Source: Torymus aiolomorphi (Eukaryota > Arthropoda > Insecta > Hymenoptera > Torymidae). From it: a DNA stretch of 64,000 nt. Below, in pieces: positions 10,051-23,476 of this stretch (position 1 is its first letter; every line of letters starts with the position of its first letter). Location of the stretch: positions 21,689,257-21,753,256 of the forward strand of contig CM070873.1 in assembly GCA_036365515.1 (NCBI GenBank), given 5' to 3'. A model generated the notes under the pieces. The model had not been told where the DNA came from and did no database searches. It saw only the letters and a program-made list of their open reading frames with translations. The position numbers and the translations under genes are program-made.

Positions 10051-13000
10051 AAAAAACGCTCATCCCGGAAATTGCACACACACTTACCCAGCATCCATAA
10101 TGAAAGTGGGGTTTTTACGTGCATCATTAAACAATGAAGGTTGCTTCAATATTTACCAAACGAACCCGACGACGAGCTTGTAGTTTGTAAAATCCAGCTT
10201 TTAACGGAATTGTAAAATGTTTTACTTTTCCATTAAGCCTTCATTCAATTATCATTTCCTTTAATCTACATATTATTTATTCATCACAGGGAAGTATGGC
10301 TAAATATGGCTTTATGCTTTATAATGTAATAAACACATACCGGCGCTTGCTCGTAATAAATTACACAATAATACGAGATTCCTGTTTATTGTTTGGAGTA
10401 CGTCGAGAACAGAGCACGCTTGAATCATTTTACATGATTAAAAATTTAACAGACACAGTATGAATAATTATACTCAATTGTTTGAATTTATAATACACGT
10501 TATTAAAAAAAAGAAGAGCAAAAATAACGATCCACACTTTAAATTCCGCCGAGTATCACGTGCGACAGTACGACTGAATCAAGATTGAAAAGTGAAGCCG
10601 CAGCTCCTGCCAAAGCGCTGGCGTAAAAAAAGGAGAAACTAAAGGCTTTATCGCGGCCTGTAACGCGAGTTTATTGAAGTATAAAGTGCACGGGCGCATA
10701 TAAGACACTCGAAAGCGCGCGCATATGACGCTCGCCCCCCCCCTTTTTTTGCGTTATTAAATTTCAAGTCGTTAAAAACGCGGCGTTTTCGACGCTACAA
10801 GCGTTCGTCCTCTCCTGGCGCGCAAAATCGAACGAACCGTTCGATATTTACAGCGAATTTATTTCCACTGCTGCGTCGTTCGTGCGCGAGTTAACGGCGT
10901 AAATTTAAAACCTCCGCCGGGCTCTGATTAAACTCGTAAACTGCTGTAAGGCGATCGTGCCCTCCTCTGTTCATTATTTTTTAACAGAATATAATATATC
11001 CTCGGTTTTTGATAGGGCTCCGTAGATTGCTTTTTAGAAATGCAAAATTTCGCTGGATGAAAGCCTTCTCTGTTCTTTTCATGATTATTTTTTTTTTAAT
11101 TAACCTTGCCAAACCTCAGATCAACATATCGAACTTTCATTCTAATGTTATAGAAATAAACAACATTGTAGTGTAGCATTACTTATGTAACTTTCTAACG
11201 TTATTTTAACAATATGATGAAATTTTTTTTATACACGTTTCTATACAAATTTCTCAGAATGTAAACGCTAATTTTTGCAGAGAGATTGGAGCAATTCTTT
11301 ATTTAATAAACTTTCTCGAAGCAATTATTCGTAGACGCGTGTAGATCGATGCGAATGAAGGATTACTTTGGCGCCGTACAAGACCACTAAACGATCTGTT
11401 TGGCGTTCTGTCAGAGTCGCTAAGCAATAAAGTGGCTGAAACAGTCCATTCAAAGTTTTAAGGCAGTTTAACGCCACGGATGAACGGAGCCGGATTTTAT
11501 AAGCTTTCGGGGATATATACATGCGGGCTTTTTATCGCTGAAATTTTAGCCAGTACAAAAATCAATAGGGCGTGGTTTGTAGGCCTCGAAGCTAGGCAGT
11601 TGAAAAATATTCATTGCTTTTGCGCCAAGTTGAAAAAACTTTTTACTGTCCATATCTTTACCAGAATAATTCGTTACATATTCATCAATGTCTATGGCTC
11701 TTAAAAAGGTTGTTTGAATATTATTACAATAACATCGCTGTAACATTATGATGTAATGTTACTGTATTATTATTATAATTATCCTCTCGGTGCCACTATA
11801 TAAGTAAACTAAAAATTTCACAAGTTTTCAGAATAATTTACCATTTATTGTCGAATTAATTTTTCTTGAACGTTGATAAACAAGAACTGTTTAGAAAAGA
11901 ATATTTTAAGTCCAATGATTTTATCAATTCCCCTTCTAAACTGGCATTTTTACATTGTCTAAATATCCCCTTAAAATCTCTTTTTAGAAACTCTGACATT
12001 GTTCAAACTGCGAATCGTAAAAAAAGATAACTCCGGAGATCAAAACCGACAGACACGCATGCCAAGCGGTGTACACCTGTTCTCTCGAAACCGAGAGCTT
12101 CCGCGCGCCGAAAAACCGACGTCGCTCTCACCTGTCGACCGCGAAACTTTCTCCTCTCGAGAAAGCAAACAACGAACGATCGAACGATCCCGGACTTTTT
12201 ATATAGATATCGAAACGTGCCCGCCTGCTTTCCATTAACACGCGAGGGAGCAATGACGGGGAAAAAGGATTCACCCCTAGTTCGAGGGAGGCTGGAAAAT
12301 TCCCAGAAGGAATGTATCTGTGCCGAGGAAAAATGTCGAAGCAAGTTTTGTGGAGGAATTGGTGGAGCAGTCGCAAACGGAATGAATTGAGAAATGTTAA
12401 AGGCGTTCATCAATATTTATCCAGTGGAACATACCACTTCATTTGTATTGTAAAGCGAGCAATTAAAAATAAATTTAAAAAAAAACGTCGATATAAACTT
12501 TGCTCTAACAGAAATAGTGTTATCGAATTGATATTTCACATGATAAGCGAACTAAATGAATTTATTATTATAGATGACTGAATGTTTACATCAAATCATC
12601 ATAAAATCGTTACGCTCTTGCTATTCGATCCTCAGATGTATAATAATTCGTAGTATAAGTTCAAAAATAATCCGCCTAATGTTTGTTTGGTGTTAACATT
12701 CGCCTAGAGAAATTTGTATATATAATTCTGATGGTCAAATAACCGAGGCGAAATCTTCATTACACTTTCTAAATCTGTAAAAGTACCCCGTGATCCTCTA
12801 CAATTATTTACCAATCAAATAAAACCATCAAACTTAATAATAAGTATATAAGCTTTTCCTTTTTATAATACTTGAGACTTCTTACAACATTTCACGATTT
12901 ACTCCCCACACTGAACTTTTCACGACTACCGTCGCCCTCAGCGCCATAAAAGCCGAACATTCACCCCGAGAACGACTGTCTGCGCGAGTACCAGTAGCTC

Positions 13001-14100
13001 CGGAAACGGCGATTTTAAGACGCATCGATGAATTTTTTACGTTATCTTATCTGGAGTCTGCCGATGCGCAGCAGTAGGGCTCGTGTCGCGCGGAACAACG
13101 AGGAAAGAATGAATTCGTGATGATGATGACGCGCTCGAGCGACGGCACGACGTCGTTTGTTCGCGGTGAGAGATTGTTCTTTATCGATATGCCGAAAGTA
13201 CAATGGATAGCCGGCCGACTTGCGTCAGTGGCTTTTGAATTTCTTTGACGCTCTGACGCTTATGAAAAAGCTTTTTGTCGAAATTTGAGAATGGCATTTT
13301 GACTGTCCAAAAAATTTTTACACGATGTGAATGGAGCGCGGTATTCATGGTCCATATTCAATGTGAAAATGAAATGATACAAAAAAAGTCGAAGAATGGT
13401 AGCAAATACTATTGTGATAATGATTAGATGTTACATAATGAATATGTTGTTTACGTCCTATCATTTTAAAAGCATATGAATTTTCACAATTATTGTTACT
13501 TGTGCCTGTCAACGACACAAGATGCGTAAATATTTGAGACATTTATCGTTCGAAGCGTGAATAATACATCAACAGTATATTTATAGGTTTGTTTTACATA
13601 AGATACATCAAGATACGTCATGCTTCCCCTTTTAAACGTATCGGACAATAACGCTGTTAATCATCTCTACAAACACATACTTTACGCAAACTGAAGTTGT
13701 TTTTATGCTACGCTGCGTTATCTAATGTGTTATAAATAAAACTATAAATTCATGGTCATTGACAACAGAACTGAATGAAACTTCCTATTAATCTACCCAA
13801 TCAACCTTAAAATCTTCGTAGTACCACCTAAACTGCCTCGTAACATTTTTCGAATTCACAACGACTAAATTCTCCAGAACCCCAATTGCAATTCTTCGCC
13901 GAACTACAGCGCCATTTAAAAACTACGCTGTGCTCGCTCAACCACTTCCCATCGACCAAACGATCCCCCGACACGATAAGGGCAGGAGGAGGAGGAGGCG
14001 GGACTGCCCTGTTCCTCTCCCACGGGCTTCCCCGTTTCCTCAATAAAGCTGCTATCGCTGGAATCATCTATCATTCGCCAGGTCGATCGCTTCATCCCCG

Positions 14101-14132
14101 CGAGAGAGAGAGAGTGAGAGAGAGAGAGAGAG
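14101..14132. repeat. (GA)n microsatellite
   Basis: Interrupted GA dinucleotide run at the centre of the skewed island 13790-14400. GA runs at island centres recur in this window. Confidence 0.9.
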
Positions 14133-16829
14133 TCGTAACATTTTCGAGCGAGTAGGAGCAGGAAGTCGAGAAAGGGTTGTGTGTTGCGGAGAGGAAACTG
14201 ATGCGATTTATTGAGGGGAATTATGGTGGGGGGGGAGAGAGAGAGAGCTACCTGCTGGTTGAGTATAGCGTGTGAAGTGCAATTTTGATGCATTGAGTGA
14301 TTAGGGTGAAGGCGAAAGCTACAGGTTCATGGTGCGCGGGTTTAATATAGCGATTAGTAATGGTTTTGAGAGGTAGTATTGGGAGGTAGGTGAGTGATCG
14401 TCTTATGGGAAATCAGTATTTTATAGTTTATAGGTATTCTGAAAAAAAAGATGCAATTTCATACTTTTTTAAGTTTCTCGCAGACATAAAAAATAATAAC
14501 TATTCATCTATGATGATAACTGCCCTCTGATGGATTTTTAATTTATGGTTAATTTCAGGCATATTTAACTGTCTTTTATAATTTATAAATCAAATCACGG
14601 AATTAAAGTAAATTCTACAAAGTTACGGAATCATTGGTATTTCTTTACGCGTGAACATCTACTCACGCAATTAATCTTGTTAATTTAATAAGAACTAAGA
14701 AGTCACAATTGCTTTCTTCCTTCCAAACACGCGCTCATCCGTTATACCAAAATTTTTACAAAACATCAACATCCACATCCTTACAGACCACAAAACCAAC
14801 CATCCCATCCACTTTCTTTTCAATTGCCCCTCTCCCGGAATACATCGACCATTCCCCCGGAAAATCACGCAAGTGAAAAATTCCGAACGGCCGCACAGGT
14901 GATTGCAACTCGATCCTCCTCATCCTCGTCCTCTTCTCCTTCGTGCGCCCTGAAAACCGCCCAATTAAACGGAAAGCCCTCCGCAGCCTCGTTCTTTTTT
15001 TCCTCCATCCCCCGCGGGAACAAAGAAAGGAAATCGCCCGCCCGGGTCTTCTGCTTCCTTCTTATACCACTCGAAGGCACAAAGCGATCCTTAACCCCGT
15101 CGTCGCCGACGACGTCATCGTCTCTTTTTGCGACGCTTGGAAATGACATTAAACGCGGGAGGAGGAAAAGAGGTTGAGACCAAATTGGAATTTTTAATTG
15201 CACGGGTGACGGTTTGGTGGATCGGAGATCGATTCTTTTGTTGAAATTTGTAATAATTGCTGGAAGTGGAGATGCTGTAACAATATTTCGACAATAATTG
15301 GAACATCATTCAAGGGTTATAAGTTCAAGGGTTCAAGGGAACGAATAAATTTAATTCATAATGATTGTATATTTTTTAATAACAAAATTTATGAATATCT
15401 ATTTAGCATTGGAAATAGTCGCTATATTTTTAAATTACCCTTTGCTAAACAGTTGCCAATAGTCGAGATATTAGTGCGGTTTTCTTTTCTTAAAACGAAA
15501 ATGGCTATTTTGAAACAGACTCTAAATGGAATTATTGCCTTCATTATGGTTCTAGTCTATATTTAACTCCTTTGTTTACCGATTATTGAGAAATGCACAG
15601 CCAGCGCATTTTTTGCACGAGTTTTATGTTGCATCCTTACTGGGAGTGTAGTTTCGAATGCTTTCCAACGGCGATAAAACTGTTTTCCAATTTCATAATC
15701 ACGTTCACCCGAGAAATAGAATCTGTTTTTTCATTTAAATTTTCTCATTTATGTGCTCCACTTTCGCCTTATTTCTGGGATTTCTCGTGAATGCAATTGA
15801 AGCTTGAGAGTATATTCGTATATCACCATTGCAAAATTTACTTCTGGGAGATGCGTTTTAGTAACATAAATGTTATTAAAACCTTCCGGAAATGTACCGT
15901 TAGAGAAGCATACAAAAGTATTTTAGTAACGTCAGAGTCAACAAATATTTCGAATGAAATTTTTCCGGAAAAACTAATTAACTGCAACTGAATGGCTCAA
16001 AATATCCACTTTATCTACCGTAGTAATAAATAAACTAACAAAAGTAATTATTTCGTTGCGATGTTACTATTCTAGATAATGCGTACTTACTTGAACAATG
16101 AATTGATTACCAATCATTACCAATTAAACTGGTAATTAATTGCGTTTAAACTTTTTTTCGCGTTAAACAAATATTTTTACAATATTGCAACAGTATAACA
16201 ACTAACAAATTTAAAATAAGACGGATTAAACAAAGAGAAAAAAAATGTCTCCGCGAAGAATATGACGAAATTCCCGCGAAAACAATCCAACTCACGAAAT
16301 CCAAACACTCGTCACGTATATGCGCGGCCGTTTTTCTCTTCCCCTCTATTTCTCTCTCATAGCCGAGCGCGCGGCGGCGACTCTTTTTCTCGCTTTCAAG
16401 GTTGACCTCTCGGCCCCCGCGCGCGCTGAAATTTCCATAACGCAAAAACGGCCGAACTCGAATGATACACATTGCGCGCGACCTTCGATCGCCGTGTACG
16501 TGAGCAATTACCACTTGGCCGCAAAAAGGAATACGCTACTGAGAGGAGGAAAAACAATCGGAATCGAATAAAGGATATCGAAGCGCCGCCGCTTCTACGC
16601 TGGTACATCGTGCGTGGGACTTTGCTCCCGATGCGGGCTCACGTTTCGCGCGCTGATGGATTTCGTCGGCGGCGGGAGTAATGTCGAGGTTATGGTGGCA
16701 AAAAGAGAGGAGCGACTTTTTTGGGTTATAAGTTAAACAGTCTTTCGCGTTTGTTGTTGAATAAACGATACCACCATATTTCCTAACTGTAATTTCAAAA
16801 TCAATAATTCTTATTTCATTTCTCAATTA

Positions 16830-17650
16830 CACGGAGAAAAATGTTATAATAAATTTTATTATAAGTATAATAAAAATTACTATATAGTATAGGAAAAGTG
16901 TGACATTTCCACTGTATGCTGCATTTTTGTTATAACTATATGAATAATTACAACATTTTTAGTAATTTTTATTACAGTGTTGGTTAAAAAGTATTACGAC
17001 ATAAAAGAAAAATTGCTATACAACATAGCAAAAACTGCGATATAGTAAAATTTGAAATATATTCTTTTAATTTTAGCCACCCGTCATAAGAAATTTTGTT
17101 ATCCAATATAGTAAAAATTGCCACAACTATAGTACTTTCTGCGTACGTCAAGTCGTGCACATGGTCTAATTGAGGTTATGTACTCCATTGCAATTTCACT
17201 TGGCCTTGCTTTTAAGTAAACAAAACTTTGAAAATCTCGATTCAATCATTTTATTTTTTATTATGTACATTGATGATGAGTATTTTTTATGTAATTGTAG
17301 TTTGACATATGTCAGTTCCAAAATTTTGTACTCAAGAATCCTACTTGGGTAAGTGGTTAGCGCGTCTGATTACCACGCTGAGGGTTCCAGGATCGATCCC
17401 AACCGTCGTCAAAAAAAAAAATTTTATTTCTAATATAAAATTTATTTTCACATTAAGTATTCTATTAAAATGCAAAAATAGGTTCAAAAAATGAAAAAAA
17501 AATTAATTTTTTTAAATTTAGTCAGCCATAAAAATTACTATGTTGAGTAGCAAAAATTATTATAATTTCGATATGTCACAGCGTTCCTATAAAATATAGT
17601 AATTTTTCTCACAATTTATAATAAAATTTATTATAACATTTTTCTCCGTG
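16830..17650. mobile_element. TA-flanked 821-bp MITE with perfect 36-bp inverted ends
   Basis: Ends CACGGAGAAAAATGTTATAA and its reverse complement. Counting the flanking base on each side, 36 bp (16829-16864 and 17616-17651) are perfectly inverted. TA is present on both sides (16828-16829, 17651-17652), the usual Tc1/mariner-type duplication. The interior has several degenerate copies of ATATAGTAAAAATTGC in both orientations and a tRNA-like insertion at 17328-17417. No transposase ORF, so it is non-autonomous. The perfect ends suggest it is young. Confidence 0.8.
17328..17417 (+). mobile_element. tRNA-derived SINE-like insertion with A tail
   Basis: A tRNA-like body (about 17339-17410) has an A-box-like GGTAAGTGGTTAGCGC and a B-box-like GGATCGATCCC, followed by GTCGTC and a run of at least ten A. 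The arrangement resembles tRNA-Val, but the anticodon loop reads ACC and the acceptor and anticodon stems do not pair, so it is not a working tRNA. AAAATTTT occurs on both sides (17320-17327 and about 17418-17425), consistent with a target duplication from retroposition. It lies inside the TA-flanked MITE. Confidence 0.6.
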
Positions 17651-17652
17651 TA

Positions 17653-18524
17653 CACGTTATATGAGGTAGAAGAAGAAATTCTTTATAATTATCCACGTGT
17701 ATGGAATCCACATTTCTATTACCAGTACTGTATTAATTTATTATTGCATTGATAAGAAGCTTCCTGCATTAATTTCATCCAGCGCGCAAAAACTCAACAA
17801 ATTGACAATCGCCAGGCGCGCACTGCTTCTCAAAGTAATTAGTTTACCGTAAGAAGTAGCAACGACGTCGCGCGCGTTAAACAAAAAGCCGCACCTAACG
17901 AAGCGACCCCGGAGAATCCATCTTAACGGACGATCGACAACATCGAGCGGCGGTGACGGCGCAGGAAGTCATCGCGGATTCTAGAGCTGCGTTTTAAAAA
18001 CTCGACGATTTTTCCGTTCTACTAGTTTCGATAAGCGATTCTCTTTATTCGCGTTGGGGAAAAAGCGATCATTACCGACAAGGTTTAGAATATTTCGAAT
18101 TCCCCCAGCGCGTCTGCGGGTGAGTTAATTGCGTTATTTCTTAATTAGACGGCAAGGAGAGGACTGTGAGAACGTTGCTAAACAACTAGATGTTAATTAT
18201 TTCCTAGGACTTTTTATGGTATATTCTAAGCGGTTACGAAGTTTCTGTATGATTCGTTAATTACAGGTGTTATAGTTTGCCAAGAAGTTTTGAGTGAAGA
18301 GAACTTCATGGTTTTAGGTTATCGATATATATCAAGAGATGTTGAAGTTCATAGGATGGAAAATTTTCACTTACTTTGACTTCAAAGGGTATTATGTAAA
18401 GTCGAAGAAGCTGAACTTAGTTGGCTTCAATCTTGAACTTACGCCAAACATTTCGCATAGAGCTAGAATTTCACTGAAGTTCTGGGACATAGTCAATAAA
18501 AAGGAAAAATTCCATTACTCACTT
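17653..18524. other. Non-coding; one skewed island
   Basis: CpG-rich patch at about 17780-18150 (GTCGCGCGCG) flanked by AT-rich DNA. The plus ORF 18339-18563 has no recognisable domain. Confidence 0.5.
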
Positions 18525-19100
18525 CCTGGTGGAAATTCAAAACATTTTATAACTAATAACTGACCATTTATATTAGAAACTTGCTATAAAATAGGAATTT
18601 CTCTTATCCAGTTTCTAGCTCCCGATGAAACGCTTTTTCTTCTATTATTTTGCTATTTCATAGATTGAAAAATAGAATGAGTTTTTCGAAGACAAGTACA
18701 AGCTTGTTCTTGAGTATTTTAAAGGTATTAAAACTGATCAGTTTTTTTAACCTGGAAATGGCTAGTAGAAGGCTTGCTGTTATGACAAGGAGTGAGAGAG
18801 ACAGAATCAGGCGGAGAAATAACAGTTTTGCTGAATTATTCATAAAATTAGTACAACAAATTATTTATTAGTTAATGTTATTTATTTATATTTTGGTAAT
18901 CCATTCAATGCACTTTAATGCTCTTTCATCAAAGATAAAATTAGTAAGTAAATAAAATACGAATATTTTGTTGTTACGTCAATCTAAGAAATAAACAAAT
19001 AATGGTCGAAAAATCGTTTCATCAAAGCTATTAATTAGCCAATTTTACTAGCTATTTACTAACTACTTGGCCATTTCATATAGATGAATTTCTACCAGGG
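18525..19100 (+). mobile_element. TIR element with CCTGGTRGAAATT ends, copy 1
   Basis: Starts CCTGGTGGAAATTC and ends GAATTTCTACCAGG. It is related to the element at 62436-62975: the ends match, and an internal stretch near 18780 (GGAGTGAGAGAGACAGAATC) matches the other copy in opposite orientation (near 62740). Non-coding; the 73-codon plus ORF inside it is not convincing. Target duplication not resolved. Confidence 0.6.
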
Positions 19101-20062
19101 TTCTGCTCTTTAAAACTTTCATTCCTTGAATTCTGACATTCCTAAATATATTAACGCTTTTGAGAAGCAAAAATAAAAAAAATATAGTTCAAAAAAATTC
19201 CTCTAGCCTTACAGAGATGCATGCTTCTATGATCTCTACTTCTACGTAAAAATATTTTACGCTATCATGTAATATTTTTTCTTCCACTAAATCTCTCTTT
19301 TACAATAGTAGTTACTTCAAAGACAAAGATGTTAAAATCACAATATGTTGACTATATCTTTTAATAATAATAATACAAAATATTCTATCATACAAACCTT
19401 ACATCGCAACATATCGATCCCACCCTTCAATACATCCACGCTTTACAACCAGTGTTTACATTTCATTCCCTGAAAAAAGCTCCTATAATACTCCCTCCAC
19501 AAAAAAACACACAACCACCCCCCTCTATTTTCCAACGGGCAAACAGCTCACCTCTCGCGAAACCCGTCACACGAAGCGAACGTAAACTCCCGCGCCATGT
19601 CGAATGCGCGTCCTCCCCCCTTCTCTCTCTCTCTCTCATTTCGCCCTTTGTTCGCGTTCCATACCCTTCAGCTGCACGCGCGCACGTTTGTTTTTTACAA
19701 AGACGAGTTTTCGACCCCCGTGACTGGAATTACTTCCGGGAAGCTCTCGCTTTTTTTTATCCTCGTTTGATTTTGCTGGAGGAAGGAATGTCGCGGAGAG
19801 CAGAGGTCGAGGGGAAATCACGTTGAGAGGTTATGTCGTGTATTTGATATATGTCAGAAACGTCGATGACGAGTGAGTCGATGGTTGGGGTAGGGGTTGC
19901 GAGTAAAGTGTAAGATGTTGGGTTGATGATTCGTGCGATAAGTCTAATATTTCTTATATATTACGTAAGGCAAAGTATTTTATGAAAATATTCATTTGAC
20001 GGTGTCACAGACTCAGCTCGACTGTCATCCGAGCCCTGACGCATCCGCTTTACGATAAGAAC
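19101..20062. other. Non-coding; includes skew island type example 2
   Basis: AT-rich to 19380, then the island 19381-19920, then AT-rich. The plus ORF 19452-19826 (124 codons) spans the island and is rich in Ser/Pro/Arg with no domain; I regard it as chance. Confidence 0.5.
19381..19920. other. Dyad-symmetric GC-skew island (type example 2)
   Basis: Plus-strand counts: 19381-19500 has 7 G and 40 C; 19801-19920 has 45 G and 11 C. The centre (about 19600-19720) is CpG-rich with a short CT run (19621-19637). Confidence 0.75.
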
Positions 20063-20134
20063 TAGACTCTAGCTCAGTGGTAGAGCGCGGGACTACAAAC
20101 CTCGGGTCCGTGTGTTCGAATCCCGCTCGTCGCA
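20063..20134 (+). pseudogene. tRNA-like sequence (Cys-like), probably a pseudogene
   Basis: A good A box (TAGCTCAGTGG), a perfect D stem (GCTC/GAGC), a T loop TTCGAAT within a B-box match (TGTTCGAATCC), and a T run 20 bases after the B box (TTTTTT at 20137-20142) that could end Pol III transcription. The loop after GACT resembles tRNA-Cys but reads ACA instead of GCA. The acceptor stem pairs at only about three of seven positions and the anticodon stem has a mismatch. It could be a decayed tRNA-Cys or a SINE head; a functional tRNA is unlikely. Confidence 0.55.
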
Positions 20135-20142
20135 TATTTTTT

Positions 20143-21775
20143 ACGCGATATATTCATTTCATTCACTCTATCGTTCGCTCATACGTAACAACGGTAATAA
20201 ATCAACAAATATATGTAGATAGACTACGGGCTGAGTCATAAAATCGCTAGTTTTTTACGACAGGCACTTCTTTTTGTAAAACAATTATTTATCTTGAAAT
20301 GAAAAATTAAATGTTTTGAAATAATACAAATTTCGATTTCAACCAAACGTTATATAGTATTTAAACGTATTTTGAGTAAATGATTCAATACTTTAAAGTC
20401 ATGTTAAAGACCACTCCTGAAAAAAGGCTTTTACCACTCCATAATTTTTCACCTACCCGTATAGAATTCGGAATATATTTGGACACCGTGAATTTAAATA
20501 TCAATGCAACGTCAATTACCATGAATTATTCCGACATAATACCCGCTACCCGTTAAAATCAGACAAGCCCCAGTGGCGTATCAACCCGAGAGTAATCATG
20601 ATAATTTATGAGAAACTAAAACGGAAACTCTGAATTCGGCTTTAAAACCACACGGAGAAACGTAACCAATCCTTTCCTAGACTCCGCGCCTGACGTGCAC
20701 ATGCAAATATACGCGTCGTGTCCAAATATCTTTCGCAATACGACTCGGCGGCGCATGCGCATTCCCCGCGGGCGTTATATCACTGGGGGGCTACAAATAT
20801 TTGAATGGCGCCTCCTTAGGCGCGTCCATTTTTCACTCTAAATATTTTCAATACCTCGCGAGCGCTCTCTAGCATGTATATTTCATGACCGAGAGACGCG
20901 AAAATGCCTTATTTATATCTTTCTCTCTGTTTTTTCAAGCCCTTGTTATCCATCCATCGCGCGTATTTGTATTCGTTTACGTATGTCTCGTGCGCGAAAT
21001 CGCGATCGATGTCGCCGTGCTGCTTTTTTTCCTTTTTTGTATACGAGTGTCGCGTAATTGAATTTCCATTGGAAATCGAATTCACCGCTGCAAAATTCGA
21101 CACGCGCGCAGCGGTCTGCAATTTTGAGCTGCAGAGCTGCGCGGGAATGACGATCTGACCGATTTTTTTTTATCTTGCGGGCAATGTGATTTTAGAGGTT
21201 CTTTTTTTACTTTTTGGTGAATAATTGATAATAATGGTTAAGAAAAAGTTTATAAAACATATGTATTTTCGTCCGAACCTGTAGTATTATTGCCGTATGG
21301 AGATTAATTCAAATTTCCGTTCTGGGGAAAATCGTTTATTTTTTCCGTTTATAAAACGCTTTTCATAATCAGTGTAGAAAAAGGTATTTTAGAAATGGGA
21401 ATAAAATAAGTCATTCCCGTGAAGACATTATAGCTTTGAATTAACAAAATTTTTTTTAGCGTAATCTCTACATTAATATGCTGTTTATTAATATACTAGT
21501 AATATACTACTACTGATATACTTTAGCCTTATATCCGTTGAAAATTTCTATTTATAAATTGTACACATTTCGGTATGGAGTATGAGGAATGCCGACTGAA
21601 TAATATGAATTTAACATATAGTTATGTTTTTTTTTTTGTTTTTTTTTATGTGTATGGGTTTTTACTCTTAGCGAGGTTTTTCCCCATTCTACGGCGGAGA
21701 CGGAGAGGGGGCCCTCACCATCCCTTTTTTCTTTCTTTTTTTATTATGTGTTCAATATTTAGATCAAACAAGTAA
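20143..21775. other. Non-coding; CpG-rich patch
   Basis: A CpG-rich patch (about 20640-21150, with GGCGGCGCATGCGC) is surrounded by AT-rich sequence. No gene recognised; ORFs of up to 84 codons overlap on opposite strands. Poly-T runs near 21625-21650. Confidence 0.5.
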
Positions 21776-21783
21776 AATATTTA

Positions 21784-22008
21784 ATGGGTCTGAAGTTTGC
21801 ATCGTTGGAATGCAACGAAATAATTTTTTAAGATTGATTAAAATTATTAAACAATGGAAATTTTATCTAGACCTTCGTTTTAAAGTTAATTTATACTATA
21901 AAACACTAAATCTACACGCAAAATTAATATTATTTAATATAAACGTGAAACAAAATGAATTATTTTTTTTATTTCGTTGGACTCCAACGTTGCAAACTTC
22001 AGACCCAT
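21784..22008 (-). mobile_element. hAT-type MITE (family 1), copy B
   Basis: Begins ATGGGTCTGAAGTTTGCATC and ends CTTCAGACCCAT. The interior matches copy A reversed. The flanks AATATTTA and AAAATTTA agree at seven of eight positions, consistent with an old 8-bp target duplication. The 66-codon ORF reading through it is not a gene. Confidence 0.8.
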
Positions 22009-23096
22009 AAAATTTATTCTCCTGATATTTTCAATCTTTCAGTGTTTATTTATTATTAATCTGTCACAAACAAATTTTTTGTGTGTTAAATTTCAATATT
22101 TTTTTTGCAGTATTTTTTAATACTTGCAGTTTCACCACCGATATCCTCGTTTATCGACTGAATTCTCTCGCTGTTTGCACCCTGCTTTTAACCTCTTTTT
22201 TCGCGACTAAAAATACCCTAAGACCGATCTATTATGGCGTGGCAACAAACATTGAGCGGCAGCATTCGACGTCGAATAAATAATCCCGGCGCGCATCGAT
22301 TAAACGTTCATTAAATATAGAAATCTGTTTTCATTTCCCGTCAGCGAAAATCACACGGAAATGTTTATCCCGCGCACAGGCGGCGTTTTGTGTTTTTTTT
22401 TTTTTTTTTTCAAGATAATGCGCAATATACGAGCTCGGCGCGCAAAATAGGAGTGTTTTATATTTGCATGTATACCTCGTATATACATTTTGCGTGTAAC
22501 AGACAATTATATTTATCTCGTACAATAAATAATTAACATGTTTATGTCCGTGTGCGTGGGTCGTCTGCATAGTATTAACGTTGATGTATTTATTAAGTCT
22601 GCCGTATCCGGGAGAATTGATGCTTTTTACGACTTCTTTAATTTAAGACCTTTTCAAAGTGAAATGTTGGAATTGTTCTTTACTGTCTTGACCTTTGGAA
22701 GAAACCACGACAAAAATAAAACAATTTACATAGTAAAATAGAGGAGAAATATGTACAATGTTTCAACGTAAGTTTTCTGTTTTATTTTTTAAACTAAAAA
22801 GTAGAATAGGTCATACTTAAATATTTACCTACTTGAAGATTAGCAATGAGGGAACTATTTAAAATGATCATTTTGATAATAATAATCCTAGAACGACTGT
22901 CAACCAACATAAATGATAAAACTTCAAAATCATATTCCATCTTTGAAATAAAGAGATTCGTCTCGATATAAACCTCTACCACAACAATATCACCCATTCA
23001 ATCGACCACATTAACATCGGCCACTCACATTTCATCAAACACACACGTACCCACCCACCCATGGAATTCCAATTAAATTACTATTGATCTTAATCG

Positions 23097-23113
23097 CTCT
23101 CTCTCTCTCTCTC

Positions 23114-23166
<53 letters not shown>
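23097..23166. repeat. (CT)n/(GA)n palindromic microsatellite
   Basis: CT repeats (23097-about 23112) turn directly into GA repeats to 23166, making a CTCTCTCGAGAGAG dyad, in contrast to the one-directional tract at 23325. Confidence 0.95.
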
Positions 23167-23321
23167 CACGGCCGAACTCTCATGCAATATCCTCTCAAAG
23201 TCGCGCGCTTGCATTTGATGCGCTCGAAGGTGGAGGCACAGCAGCCAATTAAACGCTCCAAGTTCGCTTTCTCCGCATATCTACCGGCTGTATCATTTCT
23301 GCACCGGGGGGGATGAAATTC

Positions 23322-23476
<155 letters not shown>

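Larger units (their letters stand above)
9713..16827. other. Long non-coding stretch with several skewed islands
   Basis: No gene recognised apart from the splice-like site at 10045. CpG-rich, skew-switching islands lie at about 10500-11060, 11950-12330, 12880-13330, 13790-14400 (centre with GA runs at 14101-14132), 14700-15330 and 16240-16740, separated by AT-rich DNA. ORFs in the islands are Ser/Arg/Pro-rich, overlap on both strands and have no domain. A run of 9 C followed by 7 T lies near 10735-10750. Confidence 0.5.
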
